Below are positions 1 to 8,794 of a DNA stretch of 64,000 nucleotides, in pieces. Position numbers and translations under genes: made by a program. The stretch spans positions 62,001-126,000 of the forward strand of contig NZ_JAMRYR010000005.1 in assembly GCF_028437565.1 (NCBI RefSeq). Reading direction: 5' to 3'. How positions within the stretch are numbered: the stretch's first letter is position 1; each line of letters begins with the position of its first letter. Source of the DNA: Actinomyces sp. B33. GTDB lineage: Bacteria > Actinomycetota > Actinomycetes > Actinomycetales > Actinomycetaceae. The notes under the pieces are model-generated. The model was given only the letters and a program-made list of their open reading frames with translations. It was not told where the DNA came from and did no database searches.

Positions 1-86
1 TCATCGCTGACCTGTGGGGCGTCGACGAGGCCGAGGCGTGCGAGACCCTGATGGCGACGTCGCGGAGGGTCTACGGCTCCTGGTGA
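1..86 (+). CDS. tatD: TatD-family metal-dependent hydrolase, C-terminal end (partial)
   Basis: Only the last 27 codons are inside the window (reading from base 3, TGA at 84-86). The peptide ends in DLWGVDEAE followed by a helix and RRVYGSW, which resembles the C-terminal helix of TatD-type DNases, where a late Arg-Arg-hydrophobic-Gly tail is usual. The main support is context: in many actinobacteria tatD directly precedes an rpf gene, then rsmA and ispE, exactly as here. TatD proteins are TIM-barrel, metal-dependent nucleases. No catalytic residue is visible in this fragment, so the call depends on synteny and tail similarity. Confidence 0.6.
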   Translation, partial: IADLWGVDEAEACETLMATSRRVYGSW

Positions 87-158
87 GGCGCCCGGGGCGG
101 GGCTCTCGGGGGTGATTCTTCCCATGACGCGCGCCCGCGGAGAGGGGGATCCCGTACG

Positions 159-1343
159 GTGGGAGTGTTCCGTCCGGTCCCGAGCGGACTCGCCCCGGGC
201 GAGTCGGCCGATTCCGGATCCTTCGACGTCTGGAGACCCGTGGTCCTCTCCCTCCTCTCGCGGCGCGCCGTTATCGCCTCGGCGTCCGCTCTCGGCCTGG
301 CCCTCACCGGCACCGCTGCGACGGCCGTCGCCCTGTCCCACAAGGACGTCACCGTCGAGGTGGACGGGGTCTCCCAGCCGGTCTCCGGGTTCTTCCGGAC
401 GGTGGGCGACGCGCTGGACGCGGGAGGGGTGAGCGTCGGCGCGCACGATCTGGTCGCGCCGGCGGTCGCCGAGTCGCTGGCGGACGGCCAGACCGTCGTC
501 GTGCGGACGGCCGTCGAGTACCGGGTCGAGGTCGACGGGCGCGATGTCAGCGCCTGGTCGACGGCGGGCAGCGCCGACGAGGTCCTCGACGGGATCGCCG
601 GCGGGTCGGTCGTCATGGCGGCGGATCGGTCGACGGTTCGCGAGGCGCTGGCGGTGTCCTCCCGCGGGGGCCCGGTCCGGGTCGATGCCGACGGGCAGTC
701 GTCTGAGGTCGTCGTCGCGGCGGGCGACGGGGTCGAGGAGATCCTCGCGAAGGCGGGCGTCGAGGCGTCCCCGTTGGACCGCGTCGAGTTCGTATCCGAG
801 GGGGAGGACCTGGCCGTGCGCGTCCAGCGGGTGACCCGCGGCGCGGTGACCTCCACCGAGGCGATCCCGCACGGCGTCGAGGAGCGCGAGGACGCGGAGG
901 CGCTCGAGGGCGTGCGCGCGGTCGTCCAGGAGGGGGCGGACGGGTCGGTGACGACGACGTCCTACCGGGAGACGGTGGACGGCGAGGCCGTCGTCGACGT
1001 CGTCGTGTCGACCCAGCGGGTCGAGCCGGTGGCGCGGGTCGTCTCGGTCGGGACGAAGAAGGCCGCTGCTGCGGCCGGGGCGGCGGGGTATCCGGCGACC
1101 GCGGTCGGCGGGTCGGATCTCGACGCGATGTTCGCGAGGATCGCCCAGTGCGAGTCGGGCGGGAATCCGACGACGAACACGGGCAACGGCTATTACGGGA
1201 TGTATCAGTTCTCGCTTCCGACGTGGCAGTCCGTCGGCGGCACGGGGCTGCCGTCGGAGGCCTCCGCGGAGGAGCAGCTGGCCCGGGCGAAGATGCTTCA
1301 GGCCCGGTCGGGCTGGGGCCAGTGGGGCTGCTCGCCGTACTGA
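159..1343 (+). CDS. rpf: Resuscitation-promoting factor (DUF348/G5/Rpf muralytic enzyme)
   Basis: Secreted peptidoglycan hydrolase of the Rpf family, 394 residues from the GTG at 159; a GGAGAGGGGG stretch lies upstream. An in-frame GTG at 240 is an alternative that would give a more usual signal peptide (RRAV followed by a hydrophobic stretch ending near TAVALS). Next come DUF348 repeats (for example KDVTVEVDGV), then a G5-like segment ending in VVSVGTKK. The C-terminal Rpf catalytic domain begins near residue 320: CESGGN with Cys331 and catalytic Glu332, then NTGNGYYGMYQF, and a final GCSPY whose Cys391 probably forms the domain disulfide. Known members cleave the glycan backbone and stimulate growth from dormancy. 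The architecture matches RpfB/Rpf2. The next gene is a paralogue with a different catalytic end. Confidence 0.9.
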   Translation: MGVFRPVPSGLAPGESADSGSFDVWRPVVLSLLSRRAVIASASALGLALTGTAATAVALSHKDVTVEVDGVSQPVSGFFRTVGDALDAGGVSVGAHDLVAPAVAESLADGQTVVVRTAVEYRVEVDGRDVSAWSTAGSADEVLDGIAGGSVVMAADRSTVREALAVSSRGGPVRVDADGQSSEVVVAAGDGVEEILAKAGVEASPLDRVEFVSEGEDLAVRVQRVTRGAVTSTEAIPHGVEEREDAEALEGVRAVVQEGADGSVTTTSYRETVDGEAVVDVVVSTQRVEPVARVVSVGTKKAAAAAGAAGYPATAVGGSDLDAMFARIAQCESGGNPTTNTGNGYYGMYQFSLPTWQSVGGTGLPSEASAEEQLARAKMLQARSGWGQWGCSPY

Positions 1344-1510
1344 TCGGAGGGGAGTGATCGGGGGTGGGCGCCCGCGCGGGCGGGCCTGGGTGCGGACCGG
1401 TCGTTCTGGCGCCGTGATCCTCCCCTCGTCCACTACCCGCGAAGATCACGAATCGATTACGCTTGCATCAGCCGCCGCCGCGGCGCCCCCATGACGATCA
1501 GGAGACCCGC

Positions 1511-2860
1511 GTGCCCCATCCAGTGACCGCGACCCTCGCCCGCGCCGCCGCATCCCTGGGCGCCAGGATCGGCGGGTTCGAGCCCGCCCGCCGCACCGTC
1601 CTCGGGGCCGTCGCCGGGTCGACCGCTCTCCTGCTGGGCACGGCCGGCGTGGGCATCGCCCAGTCCCGCACCGACGTCATGGTCGAGGTCGATGGGGTGG
1701 TCCGCCCCGTCTCCTCGTGGACCTCCGAGGTCGGCGACATCCTCGCCGCCGCCGGCATCACCCCCGCCGACCACGACCTCGTCCAGCCCGCGCGCGGCCA
1801 ATCCGTCCCCGACGGGGGCACGGTCGTCGTGCGCACGGCCCGCCCCCACACCGTCGCCGTCGACGGGGTCGCCCGGACCATCTGGTCGACCTCGTCCTCC
1901 GCCGACGCGATCCTCGCCGACTCGGCGGCCCTGGGCGCCACCGTCTCCCTGGCGGCCGACCGCTCCTCGACCCGCCAGGAGGTGACCCCCCTCGTCGCCC
2001 GCGCCCGCAGCGTCGACGTCGAGGCCGACGGGCAGACCGCGCAGGTCGTCGCCCGGGAGGGCCAGGACGCGCGGGCCGTCCTCGACTCCGCGGGCATCGG
2101 CGTCGGCCCCCTCGACCGGGTGAGCGTCTCGGCCGACGCCGCGGGGCAGATGACCGTCGCCGTCGAACGCGCCGGACGCGGCACCGTGACCGAGACCGTG
2201 CCGATCGACTTCGAGCAGACCGAGACGACGAGCGACACGATGTTCATCGGGGAGTCCCAGGTGACCTCCCTCGGCTCCGCGGGCTCCCTCGAGCGGACCG
2301 TGTGGCGCGAGACGGAGGACGGCAGGACCGTCCACGAGGCCGTCCTCGACGAGAAGATCGTCGCCGAGCCCGTCGCCCAGGTCCTCACCCGCGGAACCAA
2401 GGAGGCGACCCCGGAGAGCCTCGCCGCCGCCGGACTCGACCCGACGGCGACCCTCGAGGAGGCCGTCGAGGCCGACGGGACGACCTCGGTCCGCTACCGC
2501 AAGAAGCTCTCCTCCGCCGCGGCGTCGACGGGCTCCGCGCCGTCGGGCACGTACTCGGGCGAGGACCCCCGGGGGATCGCCCAGCAGATGGTCGCCGCCC
2601 GCGGGTGGTCGGACGCCGAGTTCCAGTGCCTCCTCAACCTGTGGCAGCGCGAATCCGGGTGGAACCCCTACGCGCGCAACGCCTCCTCCGGCGCCTACGG
2701 GATCCCCCAGTCCCTGCCCGGATCGAAGATGGCCTCGGCCGGCGCCGACTGGATGACGAATCCGGCGACCCAGATCACCTGGGGGCTGGGCTACATCGCG
2801 GGCCGCTACGGGACCCCCTGCGGGGCGTGGGCCCACTCGAACTCCGTCGGCTGGTACTGA
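1511..2860 (+). CDS. Secreted DUF348/G5 protein with APF-like lytic transglycosylase domain
   Basis: A paralogue of the preceding Rpf across its first ~300 residues: signal/anchor segment (ARRTVLGAVAGSTALLLG), DUF348 repeats (DVMVEVDGVV) and a G5-like region ending QVLTRGTKE. The C-terminus is not an Rpf domain. It is a lysozyme-like fold with RESGWNPYA (candidate catalytic Glu381), GAYGIPQSLPGSKM and Cys373/Cys437, typical of aggregation-promoting-factor/transglycosylase-like proteins. The GTG at 1511 is chosen because AGGAGA lies just upstream; a TTG at 1463 would add 16 residues unlike a signal peptide. Length 449. It probably cleaves peptidoglycan outside the membrane. It likely arose by duplication of the rpf scaffold with swapping of the catalytic domain. 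Confidence 0.85.
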   Translation: MPHPVTATLARAAASLGARIGGFEPARRTVLGAVAGSTALLLGTAGVGIAQSRTDVMVEVDGVVRPVSSWTSEVGDILAAAGITPADHDLVQPARGQSVPDGGTVVVRTARPHTVAVDGVARTIWSTSSSADAILADSAALGATVSLAADRSSTRQEVTPLVARARSVDVEADGQTAQVVAREGQDARAVLDSAGIGVGPLDRVSVSADAAGQMTVAVERAGRGTVTETVPIDFEQTETTSDTMFIGESQVTSLGSAGSLERTVWRETEDGRTVHEAVLDEKIVAEPVAQVLTRGTKEATPESLAAAGLDPTATLEEAVEADGTTSVRYRKKLSSAAASTGSAPSGTYSGEDPRGIAQQMVAARGWSDAEFQCLLNLWQRESGWNPYARNASSGAYGIPQSLPGSKMASAGADWMTNPATQITWGLGYIAGRYGTPCGAWAHSNSVGWY

Positions 2861-2890
2861 CCCGCCCGCCGGGGCCCGTCCGGCCTCGAC

Positions 2891-2896
2891 TAGACT
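2891..2896 (+). promoter_or_regulatory. Probable -10 element of a leaderless rsmA transcript
   Basis: TAGACT lies 6 nt before the GTG start of rsmA and no Shine-Dalgarno is visible. This spacing places transcription initiation at or next to the start codon, the usual pattern for leaderless actinobacterial mRNAs. Confidence 0.5.
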
Positions 2897-2902
2897 CGCC
2901 CC

Positions 2903-3964
2903 GTGACCCGTAGCCGCACTCACCGAACGCCTCAGCGACGCACCGACCCGACCCTGCCCGACGGCGCCCGGCCGTCGGACTCCGGGCTGCTCGGCCCCCT
3001 CGAGGTCCGGGCGATCGCCGAAGCCCTCGGCATCCGCCCGACGAAGGCCCTGGGGCAGAACTTCGTCCACGACGCGGGCACCGTCCAGCGGATCGTCCGC
3101 GCCGGAGGGGTCGAGGCCGGCGACGAGGTCGTCGAGGTCGGGCCCGGCCTCGGCTCCCTGACCCTCGCGCTCCTCCAGGCCGGGGCCCGGGTCCGCGCCG
3201 TCGAGATCGACCCCCCGCTGGCCCGCGCCCTGCCCGAGACCGTCCGCGCCCGCATGCCCGAGGCCGCCGACCGCCTCCACGTCGTCGCCCTCGACGCGAC
3301 GAAGATCGCCGGCCCCGCCGACTTCGGGGTCGACTGGCCGGACCCGACCCGTCTCGTCGCGAACCTGCCGTACAACGTCGCGGTCCCCGTGCTCCTGGCG
3401 ATGCTCGAATCGTTCCCGTCGATCACCGACGTCCTCGTCATGGTCCAGTCCGAGGTGGCCGACCGTCTCGCGGCCGGCCCGGGGTCGCGCACCTACGGCG
3501 TCCCGTCGGTCAAGGCCGCCTGGTACGGCGATGTCGAGCGGGCCGGCACCATCGGGCGCACCGTGTTCTGGCCGGTGCCGAACGTCGACTCGGCCCTCGT
3601 GCGCCTGCGCCGCACCGGCGAGCCGCGCGGCGGCGCCGCCCTGCGGCGGGCGACGTTCGAGGTGTGCGACGCGGCCTTCGGGCAGCGGCGCAAGACGCTG
3701 CGCGCCGCGCTCAAGACGTGGGCGGGCTCGCCGAGCGCCGCCGAGGCGCTCCTCGACGAGGCCGGGATCGACCCGTCCGCGCGCGGCGAGACCCTCGGCA
3801 TCGACGAGTTCGTCCGCCTGGGGAGGGCGGTCCTCGACCTGCGCGCCTCGGGGGTCGTCGCCCGGCGGGTCGACCCGCGCGCCGGCGCCCCCGCCGAGGA
3901 CGACGGGGCCGGCCCCGACCCGGTCGGCGACGCGGACGCGAGCCGGGAGCGGCCCCATGCGTGA
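2903..3964 (+). CDS. rsmA: 16S rRNA (adenine1518-N6/adenine1519-N6)-dimethyltransferase
   Basis: RsmA/KsgA dimethylates two adjacent adenines in the 3' hairpin of 16S rRNA using S-adenosylmethionine, late in 30S assembly. The protein has 353 residues. After a basic, disordered N-terminal 30 residues come [10 protein letters not shown] (48-57), the SAM motif [11 protein letters not shown] (77-87), the acidic VEIDPPLA and the catalytic NLPYN beginning at Asn154. The C-terminal all-helical domain contains [12 protein letters not shown] at 2903 is preceded by a TAGACT element and no ribosome-binding site. The C-terminal tail past about residue 320 is acidic and disordered. The gene overlaps ispE by 8 nt, as is common in actinobacteria, so the two are co-transcribed. 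Confidence 0.96.
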   Translation: MTRSRTHRTPQRRTDPTLPDGARPSDSGLLGPLEVRAIAEALGIRPTKALGQNFVHDAGTVQRIVRAGGVEAGDEVVEVGPGLGSLTLALLQAGARVRAVEIDPPLARALPETVRARMPEAADRLHVVALDATKIAGPADFGVDWPDPTRLVANLPYNVAVPVLLAMLESFPSITDVLVMVQSEVADRLAAGPGSRTYGVPSVKAAWYGDVERAGTIGRTVFWPVPNVDSALVRLRRTGEPRGGAALRRATFEVCDAAFGQRRKTLRAALKTWAGSPSAAEALLDEAGIDPSARGETLGIDEFVRLGRAVLDLRASGVVARRVDPRAGAPAEDDGAGPDPVGDADASRERPHA

Positions 3965-4934
3965 AGTCGTCGCCTCCGCGCCCGGGAAGGTCAATCTCAC
4001 CTTGCGCGTCGGCCCGCCCGGCGCCGACGGGTTCCACCCCCTCGTCACCGTCTTCGAGGCCCTCGACGTGCGCGAGACCGTCGCCGTGCGCACGTCGCGG
4101 ACCCCGGGCGTGCGCGTCGAGACCACCGCCTACCTGCCCGACGGGTCGGTCGACCCCCGGGCCACGGACCTCATGCGGCGGGTGCCCGACGAGCACCACC
4201 TGGCGGTGCGGGCCGTCCGCGTCATGCAGCGCCTGGCCGCCGCCGGCCCCTGGGCGCACACGGCGGCCGGCGTGTCGATCCGCGTCGACAAGCGCGTCCC
4301 GGTGGCCGGGGGCATGGCCGGGGGGTCGGCGGACGCGGCCGCGGCCCTCGTCGCCTGCAACGCCCTGTGGGGGATCGGACTGGACGCCGGGCGGCTCGAG
4401 GCCATCGGGAGAACCCTCGGGGCCGACGTGCCCGCGTGCCTGGTCGGCGGCATCGCCCTGGGCACCGGGCGCGGCGACCGGATGGAGGCGCTCGCCGACC
4501 CGGGCGGCGCCGAGCACCACTGGGCGATCGTCCTGTCCGACGAGGGGCTGTCCACCCCCGAGGTGTTCCGCGCCCTCGACGAGGCAGGGGGACCCGGCGG
4601 GCGCTGGTCCCCCCTCGTCGTCCCCGACGAGGCGGAGGTCGCGGCCCTGACGGGCCCCGCCGAGGGCCTGGCCGACGTCCTCGTCAACGACCTGACCGGC
4701 GCGGCCCTCTCCCTGCGCCCGCGCCTGGACGATGTCCTCCGGGGGGCGCGCGAGGCGGGGGCCCTGGCCGCCGTCGTCTCCGGCTCCGGCCCGACGGTCG
4801 CGGCCCTCGCCCGCGACGCCGATCACGCCCGCGGTCTCGCCGCCGCCGTCCGCGGCCTGCCCGGCGTGCGCGGCGCCCTCGCCGTCTCGGGGCCCGCGCC
4901 GGGCGCCCGCGTCGAATCGGACGAGGCGGCCTGA
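3957..4934 (+). CDS. ispE: 4-diphosphocytidyl-2-C-methyl-D-erythritol kinase
   Basis: IspE is the ATP-dependent kinase of the MEP pathway, phosphorylating the 2-hydroxyl of CDP-ME on the route to isoprenoid precursors. The 325-residue GHMP kinase starts [16 protein letters not shown] (motif 1), has the phosphate-binding loop [17 protein letters not shown] near residues 115-131, and the third motif [10 protein letters not shown] near 274-283. The ATG at 3957 overlaps the end of rsmA; a longer upstream open frame is only the rsmA shadow. The stop codon overlaps the next ATG as TGATG, indicating translational coupling to the ABC-F gene. Confidence 0.95.
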   Translation: MREVVASAPGKVNLTLRVGPPGADGFHPLVTVFEALDVRETVAVRTSRTPGVRVETTAYLPDGSVDPRATDLMRRVPDEHHLAVRAVRVMQRLAAAGPWAHTAAGVSIRVDKRVPVAGGMAGGSADAAAALVACNALWGIGLDAGRLEAIGRTLGADVPACLVGGIALGTGRGDRMEALADPGGAEHHWAIVLSDEGLSTPEVFRALDEAGGPGGRWSPLVVPDEAEVAALTGPAEGLADVLVNDLTGAALSLRPRLDDVLRGAREAGALAAVVSGSGPTVAALARDADHARGLAAAVRGLPGVRGALAVSGPAPGARVESDEAA

Positions 4935-6832
4935 TGGCGCACCTGCTCGGCACCCAGGCGGCGGGCGCGATGGCCGGGTCGCGCCGACTCCTCGACGCCG
5001 TCACCGTCGGCCTGGACGACGGGTCGCGCGTCGGCATCCTCGGGCCGAACGGGGCGGGCAAGTCGACGCTCCTGCGGCTCGTCGCCGGGGCGCAGGAGCC
5101 CGACTCGGGGAGCGTCACCCGTCGGGACGGCGTCCGCGTCGTCGTCCTCGACCAGGCGGACCGCCTGGACGCGGCCCTGCGCGTCGTCGACGCCGTCCAC
5201 CCCGGCGCCCGGGAGTACCAGTGGGCGTCCGACGCGCGCGTGCGCGACGTCCACGCCGGGCTCCTCGCCGATATCCCCCTGGACTCGCGGGTCGGCGACC
5301 TGTCCGGCGGGCAGCGCCGACGCGTCGCCCTGGCGCGGGTCCTCGCCGCCGAGTCCGAGATCGTGTGCCTCGACGAGCCGACGAACCACCTGGACGTCGA
5401 GGGCGTCGCCTGGCTCGCCGACCACCTGGGCGCCCGATTCTCCCGCCCCGGATCGACGGGGGCCCTCCTGGCCGTCACCCACGACCGCTGGTTCCTCGAC
5501 GCCGTGTGCGAGCACATCTGGGAGGTCGTGCCGGGCGTCGACCCGGGCGGGGACCGGCCCCAGACGGCCGGCCGCGTCGAGATCTACGACGGCTCCTACG
5601 CCGCCTACACGCTGGCCCGCGCCGAGCGGGCGCGTCAGGCGGACGTCGTCGCCCGCAAGCGCGCGAACCTGCTGACCAAGGAGCTCGCGTGGCTGCGGCG
5701 GGGGGCTCCGGCGCGCACGTCGAAGCCGAAGTTCCACATCGCGGCCGCCGAGGCGCTGATCGCGGATGTGCCGCCGCCGCGCGACGCCGTCGAACTCGTC
5801 GCGATGGCGACGGCCCGCCTGGGCAAGGACGTCCTCGATCTCGAGGACGTCACCGTGGAATTCCCCCGGCCCGACGGCTCCACCGCGCGGATCCTCGACT
5901 CGGTGACGTGGCGGCTCGCCCCCGGCGAGAGAGTCGGGGTCGTCGGCGTCAACGGGGCGGGCAAGACGACCCTCCTCAACCTCCTGCGGGGCGACCTGGA
6001 GCCGACGTCGGGCCGGGTCAAGCGGGGGAAGACCGTCGAGGTCGCGACCTTGTCCCAGGACACCCGCGAACTCGACGCCCTCGCGGACCTGCGGGTCGTC
6101 GAGGCGGTCGCCGAGGTCGCCCAGACGTGCCTCGTCGACGGGCGGGAGGTCAGCGCCGCGCAGATGACGGAGCGCATGGGATTCACCCGCCAGCGCGCGT
6201 ACACGCGCGTCGCGGAGGTCTCCGGCGGGGAGAGGCGGCGCCTCCAGCTGATGCGCCTGCTCATGGCCCAGCCGAACGTCCTCCTCCTCGACGAGCCGAC
6301 GAACGACCTGGACACCGACACCCTGGCCTCGATGGAGGACCTCCTCGACACCTATCCGGGGACCCTCGTCGTCGTCTCCCACGACCGGTATCTCCTCGAG
6401 CGGGTCACCGACCACCAGGTCGCCCTCCTGGGGGACGGGAGGGTGCGGGCGCTGCCCGGCGGCGTCGAGCAGTACCTGGATCTGCGCCGGCGGGCCGACG
6501 AGGCGCCGGGGCCCGGAGGGGGCCGGTCCTCCGGGGGCGCGTCGCGGACGACGAGCGCCGGGTCGGCGGATGGGGCCGGGGCGGGACCGTCGGACTCCGC
6601 GGCCCGGCGGGCGGCGAAGAAGGAGGCCGATCGGATCGAGCGGCGCCTCGATCGGCTGCGCGCCGAGGCGGGGGCCCTCGAGGCGAGGCTCGCGGCCCTG
6701 GCCGAGAGGGCCGTCTCGGATCCATCGGCGGTGGGTGAGTTGACGGAGGCGTCGGCGGAGCACGCGGGGGTCCTCGCCCGGATCGACGAGCTGGAGGAGG
6801 CGTGGCTCGCGGCGGCCGAGCTCCTGGAGTGA
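4934..6832 (+). CDS. ABC-F family ATPase (ribosome-associated type)
   Basis: A soluble protein of 632 residues with two ABC ATPase domains and no membrane segment, the ABC-F architecture. Domain 1 has Walker A GPNGAGKST (37-45), LSGGQRRR near 123 and LDEPTNHLD near 146. Domain 2 has GVNGAGKTT near 338, VSGGERRR near 429 and LDEPTNDLD near 453. A linker of charged helices separates them. A glycine/serine-rich hinge is followed by a C-terminal coiled coil (about 560-632, KKEADRIERRLDRL). ABC-F proteins act on the ribosomal E site or in antibiotic protection. The rsmA-ispE-ABC-F order is conserved in several actinobacteria, suggesting a housekeeping role; the specific subtype is not assigned. 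The start is fixed by the TGATG overlap with ispE. Confidence 0.9.
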   Translation: MAHLLGTQAAGAMAGSRRLLDAVTVGLDDGSRVGILGPNGAGKSTLLRLVAGAQEPDSGSVTRRDGVRVVVLDQADRLDAALRVVDAVHPGAREYQWASDARVRDVHAGLLADIPLDSRVGDLSGGQRRRVALARVLAAESEIVCLDEPTNHLDVEGVAWLADHLGARFSRPGSTGALLAVTHDRWFLDAVCEHIWEVVPGVDPGGDRPQTAGRVEIYDGSYAAYTLARAERARQADVVARKRANLLTKELAWLRRGAPARTSKPKFHIAAAEALIADVPPPRDAVELVAMATARLGKDVLDLEDVTVEFPRPDGSTARILDSVTWRLAPGERVGVVGVNGAGKTTLLNLLRGDLEPTSGRVKRGKTVEVATLSQDTRELDALADLRVVEAVAEVAQTCLVDGREVSAAQMTERMGFTRQRAYTRVAEVSGGERRRLQLMRLLMAQPNVLLLDEPTNDLDTDTLASMEDLLDTYPGTLVVVSHDRYLLERVTDHQVALLGDGRVRALPGGVEQYLDLRRRADEAPGPGGGRSSGGASRTTSAGSADGAGAGPSDSAARRAAKKEADRIERRLDRLRAEAGALEARLAALAERAVSDPSAVGELTEASAEHAGVLARIDELEEAWLAAAELLE

Positions 6833-6923
6833 GCCGTGCAGGCTGTGGGCGCAGCCGCGCGCAGGGGGCGCTCCGGGGCTGAGGAGGGGCGGGCCGACTG
6901 GGGGACGGTGAGGCTGCTCTTCC

Positions 6924-6965
6924 CTATTTACGTCACGGATCGGGCCGTCAATGTCGCGTAAATAG
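6924..6965. repeat. AT-rich inverted repeat upstream of the DUF1540 gene
   Basis: CTATTTACG (6924-6932) and CGTAAATAG (6957-6965) form perfect 9-bp arms around a 24-nt spacer. The stretch is far richer in A+T than its surroundings. A TAATAAT sequence near 7005 could be a -10 element. The repeat sits in the 292-nt gap between the ABC-F gene and the DUF1540 gene. It may be an operator for the latter; no known regulator motif is recognised. Confidence 0.45.
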
Positions 6966-7125
6966 TGATGCCGTCGGTGGGGAATGCCCCTGGGCAACTC
7001 GCCCTAATAATAGGCTCTGACCTGCGTGAATAGGGGGATGGTGGACGCTTGTTGAAATCGGGGGTCGAATGGGGACGACGCCGATCGCCCCGGTCGGCCC
7101 CGAGTACTCGCAGGAGGGAATCGAC

Positions 7126-7407
7126 ATGGCCACCACCGACATGCCCCGCGTTCTGGACTGCTCCGTCGAGAGCTGCTCCTACAACAAGACCAAGAGCTGC
7201 GGCGCCGCCGCCATCACCGTCGGCTACGCGCAGACGTGCACGACGTTCATCCCGCTGTCCATCAAGGGCGGCCTCGACACGGTGACGTCCGTCGTCGGCG
7301 CCTGCCAGAAGGCCGACTGCGTCCACAACTCCGCGCTGGAGTGCACGGCCGAGTCGATCCGCGTCGGCGCGATGACGGCGGACTGCCTCTCCTTCGAGCT
7401 GCGCTGA
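7126..7407 (+). CDS. Two-domain DUF1540 cysteine-rich small protein
   Basis: A 93-residue protein consisting of two DUF1540 repeats. Repeat 1 has Cys12, Cys17, Cys25 and Cys38 (C-x4-C-x7-C-x12-C, with CSYNKTKSC). Repeat 2 has Cys60, Cys65, Cys73 and Cys87 (C-x4-C-x7-C-x13-C, with CVHNSALEC). Four regularly spaced cysteines per repeat suggest metal binding, probably zinc, but function in the family is unknown. The ATG at 7126 is selected because CAGGAGGG lies 8 nt upstream; an earlier in-frame ATG at 7069 lacks such a site. No signal peptide, so cytoplasmic. It is followed by a terminator shared with the convergent marR gene. Confidence 0.85.
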   Translation: MATTDMPRVLDCSVESCSYNKTKSCGAAAITVGYAQTCTTFIPLSIKGGLDTVTSVVGACQKADCVHNSALECTAESIRVGAMTADCLSFELR

Positions 7408-7426
7408 CCCGTCGAGGGACTCGTCG

Positions 7427-7455
7427 AGGGCGTCCGGGGCCCGCCCGGGCGCCCT
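7427..7455. terminator. Bidirectional terminator between DUF1540 and marR
   Basis: A 12-bp stem (AGGGCGTCCGGG / CCCGGGCGCCCT, one G-T pair) with a 5-nt loop lies between two convergent genes. Its right edge touches the stop codon of marR. There is no clear U tract, common for high-GC actinobacteria. Confidence 0.6.
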
Positions 7456-7985
7456 CAGCGCGTCTTCGACGGACGCGCGGCGTCCGCCGATTCGAGGGGG
7501 AGGAGGAGGGCGCGCAGCAGCCGCGTCGCCTCGTCCCGATCGGCGTCGTCGATGGGCGAGAGGATCTCCTCCTCGCAGGCGAGCAGCGCGGCGAGGGCCT
7601 CGTCGACGAGGCCGCGCCCGGAGGGCGTCAGGGTGACGACGATGGCGCGCCGGTCGCGCGCGGAGGGGGAGCGGGCGACGAGGCCGCGAGACTCCAAGCG
7701 GTCGATCCGGTTCGTCATCGTCCCCGAGGAGACGAGGAGCTCGGCGAGGATCTGCCCGGGGGTGGCCGCGTACGGGGGGCCGAGGCGGCGCAGGCACGCG
7801 AGGACGTCGAACTCCCAGGGTTCGAGGTCGTGGTCGGCGAAGACCGTGCGGCGGCGCAGGTCGAGGTGACGGGCCAGTCGGGAGGCGCGCGAGAGCACGG
7901 ACATCGGCGACGTGTCGAGGTCGGGGCGCTCGCGCCGCCACGCCGAGACGATCCCGTCGACCTCGTCCATGCCGTGTGCCGTCAT
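7455..7985 (-). CDS. MarR-family transcriptional regulator
   Basis: A 176-residue winged-helix regulator. The DNA-binding core reads LEPWEFDVLACLRRLG, then ATPGQILAELLVSSGTMTNRIDRLESRGLVARSPSARDRRAI, the characteristic recognition helix and wing with the DRR motif. Flanking helices form the dimer interface. The start MTAHGMDEVDG (CAT at 7983-7985) is preferred; an internal Met five codons later is possible. A TATCTT sequence just upstream could be a promoter element. MarR proteins usually respond to small aromatic ligands or oxidants and repress adjacent genes. The ligand and targets cannot be deduced here. The neighbouring TetR gene on the same strand is divided from it by about 70 nt. Confidence 0.88.
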   Translation of the reverse strand: MTAHGMDEVDGIVSAWRRERPDLDTSPMSVLSRASRLARHLDLRRRTVFADHDLEPWEFDVLACLRRLGPPYAATPGQILAELLVSSGTMTNRIDRLESRGLVARSPSARDRRAIVVTLTPSGRGLVDEALAALLACEEEILSPIDDADRDEATRLLRALLLPLESADAARPSKTR

Positions 7986-8056
7986 ACCACCAAGATACTC
8001 GACGTCGAGAGGAACGGCGCCGAGCGGGACGAGGGGGCGGCGACCGGCCCCGCGCC

Positions 8057-8680
8057 CTACTCCTGACGGATCCTCAGCCCGGGAGCGGGGCGCAGATTGT
8101 GCATCCCGTTCCACACGAGGTTGACGACGTGGGCGGCGACCTCGTCCTTCTTCATCCGCCGATCGTCGAGCCACCACTGCCCGACCTGGGCGATGAGCCC
8201 GACGAGCATCTGCGCGTACAGCGGCGCCCACCCCGGGTCGAACGAGGACCGGCGGAACTGGTCGGCGAGGACGTGCTCGACGCGGGCCGCGACGTCCCCC
8301 AAGACCGACGAGTAGGAGCCGAGCGCCTGCTCCGTCGGCGCATCGCGCACGAGGACCCGGAACCCCGCCGTATTCGACTCGATGTAGTCGAGGAGGGCCA
8401 GCGCCGCGTTCTCCAGGACGAACCGGGGGCGGTCGGAGGACTCCAGGGAGGACGACACCTGGGAGAGCAGGGCGTGGACCTCGCGGTCGACGACGACCGC
8501 GTACAGCCCCTCCTTGCCGCCGAAGTGCTCGTAGATCACCGGTTTGGACACCTTCGCGCGGGCGGCGATCTCCTCGACGCTCGTCGCCGAGAACCCCCGG
8601 TCCGCGAAGAGCGAGCGCCCCACGGCCACCAACTGCTCGCGGCGCTCCAAGCCGCTCATCCTCGTGCGCTTCTCTCCCAT
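8057..8680 (-). CDS. TetR-family transcriptional regulator
   Basis: A 207-residue TetR-type repressor. The N-terminal helix-turn-helix is clear: RREQLVAVGRSLFADRGFSATSVEEIAARAKVSKPVIYEHFGGKEGLYAVV (about residues 14-64). The remaining helical domain would bind ligand and dimerise. The start at CAT 8678-8680 gives MGEKRTRMSGLERR. Divergent placement next to tRNA-Gln/glmU resembles the mycobacterial arrangement of a TetR gene beside glmU. That arrangement suggests a conserved neighbourhood rather than proven regulation of glmU. The ligand is unknown. Confidence 0.9.
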   Translation of the reverse strand: MGEKRTRMSGLERREQLVAVGRSLFADRGFSATSVEEIAARAKVSKPVIYEHFGGKEGLYAVVVDREVHALLSQVSSSLESSDRPRFVLENAALALLDYIESNTAGFRVLVRDAPTEQALGSYSSVLGDVAARVEHVLADQFRRSSFDPGWAPLYAQMLVGLIAQVGQWWLDDRRMKKDEVAAHVVNLVWNGMHNLRPAPGLRIRQE

Positions 8681-8794
8681 GGGGCCAGTATCCCACCCGC
8701 CGGTCCGGGGGCGGGCGACGGGGGAGGGGCGTCTGGGCCGGCGGGGCCCGGACCCGGGGAGCCCCTCGCATGTGGCACAATCGCTTCCGAGCGA

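Noticed and set aside
1457-4126. Very long minus-strand open frame opposite the hydrolase, rsmA and ispE genes
   Set aside because: It is a GC-bias artefact: composition is low-complexity Gly/Arg/Asp, there is no family motif, and the plus strand carries well-conserved genes.
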